Part shown: positions 19,518 through 25,000 of the stretch, piece by piece
Numbering within the stretch: the stretch's first letter is position 1
How the letters are laid out: the number at the start of each line of letters is the position of its first letter
Assembly: GCA_029339195.1 (NCBI GenBank)
Contig: JAPTJF010000568.1
Coordinates: forward strand, 1 to 25,000
DNA: 25,000 bases
Direction of reading: 5' to 3'
Origin: Micractinium sp. NFX-FRZ
Taxonomy: Eukaryota; Chlorophyta; Trebouxiophyceae; Chlorellales; Chlorellaceae
Program-made: the position numbers and the translations under genes
Notes under the pieces: model-generated
What the model was told of the DNA's origin: nothing
Database searches by the model: none
The model's input: the letters and a program-made list of their open reading frames with translations, nothing else

Positions 19518-22212
19518 TCACTCCTGCATCGCCGCCACGCCGCTGCGCACGCTGCCGCGGCCGCGCACGCGGCTGGTGCCACCCGCCGCCTGCTGGAAGT
19601 GGCGCGTGAGCTGCACCATGCGGGTGCCCCCCTGCTCGCCGCTGATGCGGATGCCGCTGCTGAGGGTGCGCGCGCCGCCGGGGCCGCCGCCGCCAGCGCC
19701 GCCCTCCGCCTTGGCAATGAGCTCAATCTGAACAAGTTGCACAAGGAGCGGGGGCATCGGGAGAAAAGGTGAGGCTACGGAGGAGCCAGGGAGGGAGGTG
19801 GTGGTGGGAACAAACCGGAAGGGGCAGCCACCGCCCTCGGCCTGGTAACTGCCCCCGGCCTGGGCAAGCCAGCTCAACACGGTGAGCGGGCTTAAGAAGG
19901 AGGCAGGGCGGGAGAATGGGCTGGAAAGAGTAAAACAGGTTGAGGTTGAGTTGCATCCACACATGGAGTGTTGATGTCAAGCCCTTGCACCCAGAAGTAT
20001 GTGCCATCGCGTTCCCGCCCAGCTGGTGTACCAAAACACCGCCCACACTGCCCTCCCCACTTGGTGATCCGCCGAAGGATTGCCCCGCCATAATGTACGG
20101 CAGTTTCTGCTCAGATGAATACTTGTTCACCCACCCACGCACCAACCCAACCACTCCCGAACAACAGCCATAAGTGAGGCTCACCTGCATGGCGTTGCCG
20201 TCCAGCTGCACGTTGTTGTACCGCCGCATCGCGCGGTCGGCGTCCCCCGCCTCCCGGAAGATCACCTCCGCCGTGCCCTCGGACCGGCCGCTGCAGGCGG
20301 CCAAGAGACGTGGAGGAAAGCGACAGCAGCGGTGCGGTTTTGACAGAGCTGGGGAAGACTGCTAGGCATCTGGCTCTTGGGAGCATCGCCCCGGCTATGC
20401 CCCCCGGCGCGGCCGCTGCAGGTGGGGGACGCGGGCGGACAGCACGTGCCGACAGGCAGGAAGTGCCACACGGCACGAATGCAGGCTTCGCCTTGGCTGA
20501 CCGCTTGAGCGCCGCCACCCCACCCTCAGCCAACTACTGCAAAGAGCTCGGTTTGATCAATCCGGGGTGCACCCACCTGTTGTCGTAGTGCACCCGGTTC
20601 AGCACCAGCTCCCCGCACGTCTCAAACAGCTCCTGTGGGAGGGAGACGGGAGGGGCAGCTGGGGGCACTGTCAGGGCAACATGGGGCGGGGGCAGGCGCG
20701 GAGAGCGGCCCTGCTACCGTCTACACATGCTGCCGTAAGCACTGCGCCACGGTCCCACCCCACCTCACCCCACGCGGCCTGCACGCAATCACACAACACT
20801 CTGCTGCTGACCTTGATGTCCGCATCCGTCACGTTGAAGTGCAGGTTGGAGATGTAACTGCAGGGAGGTGGCGAAGGAGGGGGGCGGCCGCCGGGGCGCA
20901 GGCAGGCGGGTTGCGGCGTGTGGGGCAGGAAGGCGGGCGGGGAGATGCGTCCGTAGCAGGGCTGGGCCCAGCGCCAACGGCTGCGCCGGCCGCATGGAGC
21001 GCGGAGGAGATGGTGGCAATGCCGCAGGGAGGTGGCGGACTGTGAAGAGGCGACGGATGAGAGTTCACAGGACCACAGCATGCCAGGCTGCGCCCCCAGC
21101 TGGTCGCAGCCGCAGCCACAGGCCCTGCCGTGGTTCGGCTGCTGCACCCCAAGGACTGCGCGCTGCGCTGGGGCGTCCGCGGCACCGGGTAGAGGCAGGG
21201 GAGCGGCGGAGTGGGAGGGTCCGCTCCGTCCGGCAGCCGGGGGACGGCGGGTGAGGTGAGATCTCGCTTGCGTGCACGGGTGGCGCGGCGGGAGCTGTGG
21301 GAGGAGCTGCGTGGCGTGTTGTGGTGCACTTAGGCCCCAATGAATGAACAAGGGTAGCGGTAGCGCGCACTCACAGCTTGGTGCCCAGGGGTGTGGGGTC
21401 CTTGGGGCCGCGGCCGGCACGGGGGCCGCGCGCGCCGCCGGCGCCGGCGCCGCCGCGTGGCCCGCTGTACAGGTCGTGCCCCCACTTGGCGCCGCCCTCC
21501 AGGGCTGCGGCACGCTTCTCTGGGTCCTCGCTGCGTGGCTCCCGGAACTCCCGGGGCTCGCGAGGGCCGGGGCCGCCGCCTGGGGGGCCGCGCTGCAGGG
21601 TGGACGACGGGTGCAGGCAGTGCTTAGGCAAAGGTGGGGGTGTGAAGTGAGTCGACGGGCAAAGTGTGAAGCAGAAGAGCAGGGATCAGGGCGTGCAGCA
21701 CAGGCGTGCAGGGGAAATGAAGAGGCAACCACAGCCCACGCAAGCAGCGGCGGCAGCGGCAGCGTGGGCGGGGCCGCCTCTTGCGGCCTGCCCAGCGCTC
21801 CCCAAGTCCCGCACGCCGCGCTCAGCGCCACCCACCCGCGCCTTGGCGATGCCCCCCTGGTTCTTGACCGTGATGGACAGGTTGCGGGGCTGCTCGCGGC
21901 GCGGGGCGCCACCCGAGGCCCGGCGGGGCGGGCGGGCACCCTCTGCCGGCTTGTTGCCCTTGCGGACCTCCTTCTTCTGCGATGGGGGAGCAGAGGGAGG
22001 CCGTGTGGGCTCAGGCCGAAAGTGTCGCTCCGATTCTGCGCCATGCGGTCGCCCCCTCGCTTTCCGGGCGCTGCAATTGCACCAGCAGGGCTGCCCGGGT
22101 GGTCTTGAGCCCCAAGCGCCTCCAAAGCACCCACCTGCTTCGTGTCCTTCTTCTGCCTGTCCTTGGCTATGAGATCATCAAGCGACATGTTCAGTGCTGC
22201 CTCGTGCGCCAT
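19518..22212 (-). CDS. THOC4: ALY/REF mRNA export adaptor (THO complex subunit 4), 7 exons, 284 aa
   Basis: Exons in transcript order: 22135-22212, 21836-21976, 21375-21592, 20812-20857, 20577-20632, 20185-20290, 19518-19727 (855 nt with TGA, all phases consistent). ALY/REF proteins are loaded on spliced mRNA by the TREX complex and its helicase UAP56, and they hand the mRNA to the export receptor in the nucleus. Residues 8-18 (NMSLDDLIAKD) match the N-terminal UAP56-binding motif. Residues 27-143 are an RG/RP-rich basic region. Residues 144-221 form the RRM, with RNP2-like KLYISNLHFNV, ELFETCGEL, RSEGTAEVIF at the RNP1 position, and RRYNNVQLDGNAMQIELIAK, closely matching the ALY pattern. The C-terminal 60 residues are Gly/Arg-rich and end in VAAMQE; the second, C-terminal UAP56-binding helix of many ALY proteins is not evident. 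The start codon has a near-ideal context, GCCACCATGG. The gene is divergent from TIPIN, with 200 bp between ATGs. Confidence 0.92.
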
Positions 22213-22412
22213 GGTGGCTGTTGCTGGCGAACGGGAGGAGCGAAAGGGGCCGAGACCGGGCGAGGCTGTCTCATTGACTGCACAGCAGGGCGCAGCACGC
22301 TATTTTTTGAGCTGCCCTGTGTCCTTTTGAGGCTGCACTGGCTCTGACAGGCGATCACAGCAGTGCTGCAGCAGTACAGAGCGAAGGAGGAGTAGACGCA
22401 GCCCCAGACAGA
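22213..22412. promoter_or_regulatory. Compact bidirectional promoter region between ALY/REF and TIPIN
   Basis: Only 200 bp separate the ATG of ALY/REF (minus) from the ATG of TIPIN (plus). This interval must hold both 5' UTRs and both core promoters unless transcription starts inside the neighbouring gene. No clear TATA box is seen. Co-regulation of the two nuclear genes is possible but is inference. Confidence 0.6.
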
Positions 22413-24616
22413 ATGGCGCAGACGGCGCCAGCGATGGCGCAGGGCTGCTACAAGTGCGGGCAGAAGGGGCACTGGTCCCGCGACTGCACTGTGCCGCAGA
22501 GCCAGTGGATCCCCCGTCAGCCGAGGCAGCAGACGGGGCAGCCGCGGGCCGTTTTCGGCGCCGCCGGCTGCCCAGGCGCCACGCCCGCCGGCGGCGGCGC
22601 CACGCCCTTCGGTGCTGCCGGCAACCCAGCAGGGGGCGACGAGCAGCTCGAGTGAGTGCAGTAGTGGGACGCAGCTTGGACTCTGTACTGCAGCGATGTC
22701 TCCTGCACCTGTGCATGTGCCCGAAACTCTTCCGCCGCCTGTTGCCACCGCCCTTGCACTCCACCCCTGCTGCTCCACCCCCTGCTGCAGCCCGGACGGT
22801 GATGCGGCGCAGGCGGGGCAGGCTCCTGCTGGCCTGACAGCCGCTGCGCTGCGCAAGGAGAAGCGGAAGCGGCCCAAGCTCACAATGGACCTGCTGCTGG
22901 TGAGGAGGAGGGGGAGCAGGGCGGGGTGTGGCGGAACTACCCCTGGGAATTGCGTTGCCAGAGTAGGGAGGGGAAGTGGGCGGCAGGTTGGCAGGTGTGA
23001 ACCGAATGGAAGCGTGGATTGCTGTCGCCTGGGTGCATCCAACATTCTAGAGACATGCATGGTGTGGATATGGACATGGTCTGGGTGCAGGGGTGTGGGC
23101 TGTGGCCTGTGTTGTTGCAGTGCTCACGAGCAGCACAGAGTGTGGTGGACTTGAGCGCAGCTCTCCCTTGTGTTGCGTTGCGGACAGCATGCCGCATCGC
23201 CTGTGCTCCTCTGGAGGCCCAGCCGTACGTGCCCCTGCTGTGCCTTTCCACCATGCCTTGCCCTGCGTGTTCTCGCCCTGCTCCAACAGGTTCGCACCCC
23301 AGGGCCGGCCTGAAGCGAGCCCACTGCCTGCTGGCTCTCTCATGGGCCCCTGCTTACCCTCGTTCCAAAACCTGCGGCTCCCACGTCCACCCCTTCTCCC
23401 CAACCCCTTAACAGGGCCACAAGGGGCTGCCAGACGTGCAAGTCAACTTCCCGGACGCCTTCCGCCGCCAGTTCAAAGGGCGGGGGCACGAGGCCAGCGA
23501 CCTGCGCCGGCTGCTGGAGATGTACAAGCGCTGGCAGGTGGGTGTGCTCTATACATGTCAAGTTGCGCGAGCACAGCGGTGTGTGTGGGAGCACTGGCAG
23601 GTGGGGCGCTCCACACGGGACACTATACTTGACCGGATTCACGTGGGCAGTGGGGTGTGTGGCCGCGCTGGCAGGCGGCCCGGTATTGGCATGTTGTGTG
23701 TCGCTCTGTTGCTGCGGCACTGCTGGGCAGCTGCTGGGGATGAGGACAATTGCTCATCCTCCATCAGGACACCTGGCTACCCCCCTTTGTGCCCCCGCAG
23801 GACCGCATCTTCCCCCACGGCCCCTTTCATGCCCTTCCTTACGCCTCGCTGCCCCCTGAGTGGCACACCTCCATCCCACCCTTGGTCAACTGGCTGGCAC
23901 CCTCTGTGCCCCCGCAGGACCGCATCTTCCCCCACGGCGACTTTGACGCCTTCATCGGCTCGCTGGAGCGCCTGAGCGGCACCCACGTGCTGCGCTCGCA
24001 CATGGTGGAGTACCGCAAGAAGCTGCTGGTGGTGCGGGGGCAGGGATGGGGCGGGGAGTGTCTGGGCAGGGATGCCTGGGAGGGGGTGCGCCGAATGGTG
24101 GGTTGGCTGGCAGAGGCCTGGCTGTTGTGTGCGGGTGCCTGGGCCGCTGGCGCTCCCACCTGGCGGTGCGTGGGTGATGATGGCCCGGGGTGCGTTGAGG
24201 CAGGGGTGTGCCGGTGACGTTGGGTTGGCTGATTTAGGCCAGGCTGCCATGTGTGGGTTCCTTGGCCCCGGACGGTCGCACATGGTGGAGTACCGCAAGA
24301 AGCTGCTGGTGGTGCGGGGGCGGGGATGGGCAGGGGGGCATGTTGTCACAGGTGTGTCGGCCGGGGTGTGCACGCGCTCATCACTCACCTCGCCCTGCCC
24401 TGAATGCTTGCCAACCGCTGCAGGAGGTGCAAGACGTCATGAACCCGCCGCAGCTGCAGTTGGATGAGCAGGAGGCAGAGGTGGGCGCCGGTGCTGCCGC
24501 TGGCGCTGCTGGCGCTGCTGCGGGCGGCGGCGCTGGCCGGGCGGCGGCGGCCTGGGATGACGATGATGATGACGGCATGATGGAGCTGGTGATTGAGGGA
24601 GAGGAGGAGCACCCAG
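22413..24616 (+). CDS. TIPIN: TIPIN/Swi3 (Csm3-like) replication fork protection protein with zinc knuckle, partial 3' end
   Basis: Exons: 22413-22651, 22791-22899, 23415-23537, 23918-24028 (or to 24031), 24424-24616, giving at least 258 codons; the end is unresolved. TIPIN partners TIMELESS/Tof1 in the fork protection complex that stabilises stalled replication forks and signals to the S-phase checkpoint. Residues 12-25 form a CCHC zinc knuckle (CYKCGQKGHWSRDC, spacing CX2CX4HX4C). Residues about 106-194 form the Swi3 domain: RPKLTMDLLL, GHKGLPDVQVNF, KGRGHEASDLRRLLEMYKRW, then DRIFPHGDFDAFIGSLERL and MVEYRKKLL. A C-terminal acidic stretch (WDDDDDDGMMELVIEGEEE) follows an Ala/Gly linker. From memory, land-plant TIPIN homologues also carry an N-terminal zinc knuckle, so the layout fits. 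Exon 4 has a duplicated upstream acceptor at 23800, which would add 39 codons in frame. After 24616 there is a GTGAAG donor. If it is not used, the frame runs to a stop at 24661-24663. A continuing exon from 24783 is open to the window edge. Confidence 0.85.
23788..23938. repeat. 117-bp-spaced duplication of the acceptor and start of a TIPIN exon
   Basis: The segments 23788-23821 and 23905-23938 are identical over 34 bp (polypyrimidine/CCCGCAG acceptor plus codons for DRIFPHG) and are offset by 117 bp. The spacing equals 39 codons with no stop between, so either acceptor keeps the frame. The second copy continues into the conserved DFDAFIGSLERL; the first continues into an unrelated Pro/Leu-rich stretch. 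Confidence 0.9.
23996..24321. repeat. 46-bp duplication of a TIPIN exon end with its donor, offset 280 bp
   Basis: The segments 23996-24041 and 24276-24321 are identical over 46 bp and cover the end of the exon (HMVEYRKKLL) plus the GTGGTGCGG donor area. The second copy lies in the following intron. An offset of 280 is not a multiple of three, and read-through from the first copy meets a stop at 24217, so the second copy is probably a non-functional decoy. Confidence 0.9.
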
Positions 24617-25000
24617 GTGAAGGTCCTCGTTTGTTGATTGTTTTTTTGTGGGCCAGGTGGTGAGCGGATGGGCGTGAGGCATGGCGGGCGAGCGGGCGGG
24701 AGGAGGGCGTGGTGGGGTGTGTGTGATCAACTGTCGTGGGAGGCGGACTGTCGCCTCTGGTGTGCTCACTCACTCTCGGCAGCCTCGTCACTCGATGGCA
24801 GCACGAACCATCTGCACCTGCTTGTATCACCGCTTGTGCTCGGTAGATGGATGGATGCTTGCCCGGCGGTGCTGGCGGAGCCGGTGGCAGGCCCCCTCAC
24901 CCGGCCACGTCACCCTCATGCCTATCTTATCACTCACAGCCCTCCACGTTTCAATCGTTTGACACTCATAATGGCTGCAAGACCTGGCAGCCGCGCGGGG
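24617..25000. other. Unresolved end of TIPIN / downstream sequence
   Basis: After the acidic exon of TIPIN I cannot fix the gene end. A possible acceptor CTCGGCAG ends at 24782, and the frame that fits the preceding phase stays open from 24783 to the window edge, but the encoded sequence has no recognisable feature. Alternatively, the previous exon simply reads on to the stop at 24661-24663 and this is 3' UTR. Confidence 0.3.

Noticed and set aside
24783..25000. Possible terminal TIPIN exon
   Set aside because: The frame is open and in phase, but the peptide has no recognisable feature and the acceptor is weak; left as unresolved.
1..25000. CRISPR array, tRNA/rRNA genes, transposon or phage genes
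   Set aside because: No regular repeat-spacer pattern, cloverleaf, rRNA core or transposase-like frame was seen; the repeats present are short intronic duplications and microsatellites.

Overview
The window looks like nuclear DNA of a unicellular green alga, most likely a trebouxiophyte (Chlorella/Micractinium/Coccomyxa-like). The evidence is very GC-rich sequence, intron-dense genes with GTGAGY/GTGCGY donors and CTGCAG-type acceptors, TGTAA poly(A) signals on the sense strands, and two extensin/pherophorin-like cell-wall proteins. The species is an inference. There is no rRNA, tRNA, CRISPR array, transposase or bacterial operon. Most long open frames are antisense or wrong-frame shadows caused by high GC.

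I assembled six protein-coding genes by matching splice sites, reading phases and domain continuity. (1) 492-5152, minus: 8 exons, 935 aa, an unusual chimera of a VAP-type MSP domain, a Tudor-like domain, a SUMO-interacting motif and a C-terminal SUMO-like domain. (2) 6394-10216, minus: 9 exons, 485 aa, a secreted hydroxyproline-rich-type protein with a C-terminal VWD/root-cap-like domain. (3) 11829-16637, minus: 11 exons, 471 aa, a diverged tandem paralogue of gene 2 with a Cys/His cluster before its proline hinge. (4) 17434-18526, plus: 3 exons, about 174 aa, an uncharacterised conserved protein, possibly plastid-targeted. (5) 19518-22212, minus: 7 exons, 284 aa, an ALY/REF (THO complex subunit 4) mRNA export adaptor. 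(6) 22413-24616 and probably beyond, plus: a TIPIN/Swi3 fork-protection protein with an N-terminal zinc knuckle; its 3' end is unresolved.

Genes 1, 2 and 3 run head-to-tail on the minus strand. Genes 3 and 4 are divergent (about 0.8 kb between starts), genes 4 and 5 are convergent, and genes 5 and 6 are divergent with only 200 bp between start codons. Genes 2 and 3 form a local cell-wall family. The other genes share no obvious pathway, as is usual for algal nuclear DNA.

The observations most worth following up are the MSP-Tudor-SIM-SUMO-like fusion, which has no membrane anchor; two independent tandem duplications of exon/intron boundaries (genes 3 and 6) that create alternative splice sites with in-frame extensions of 25 and 39 codons; the Cys/His cluster of gene 3; and a 56-bp G homopolymer that forms the polypyrimidine tract of a gene 2 intron.
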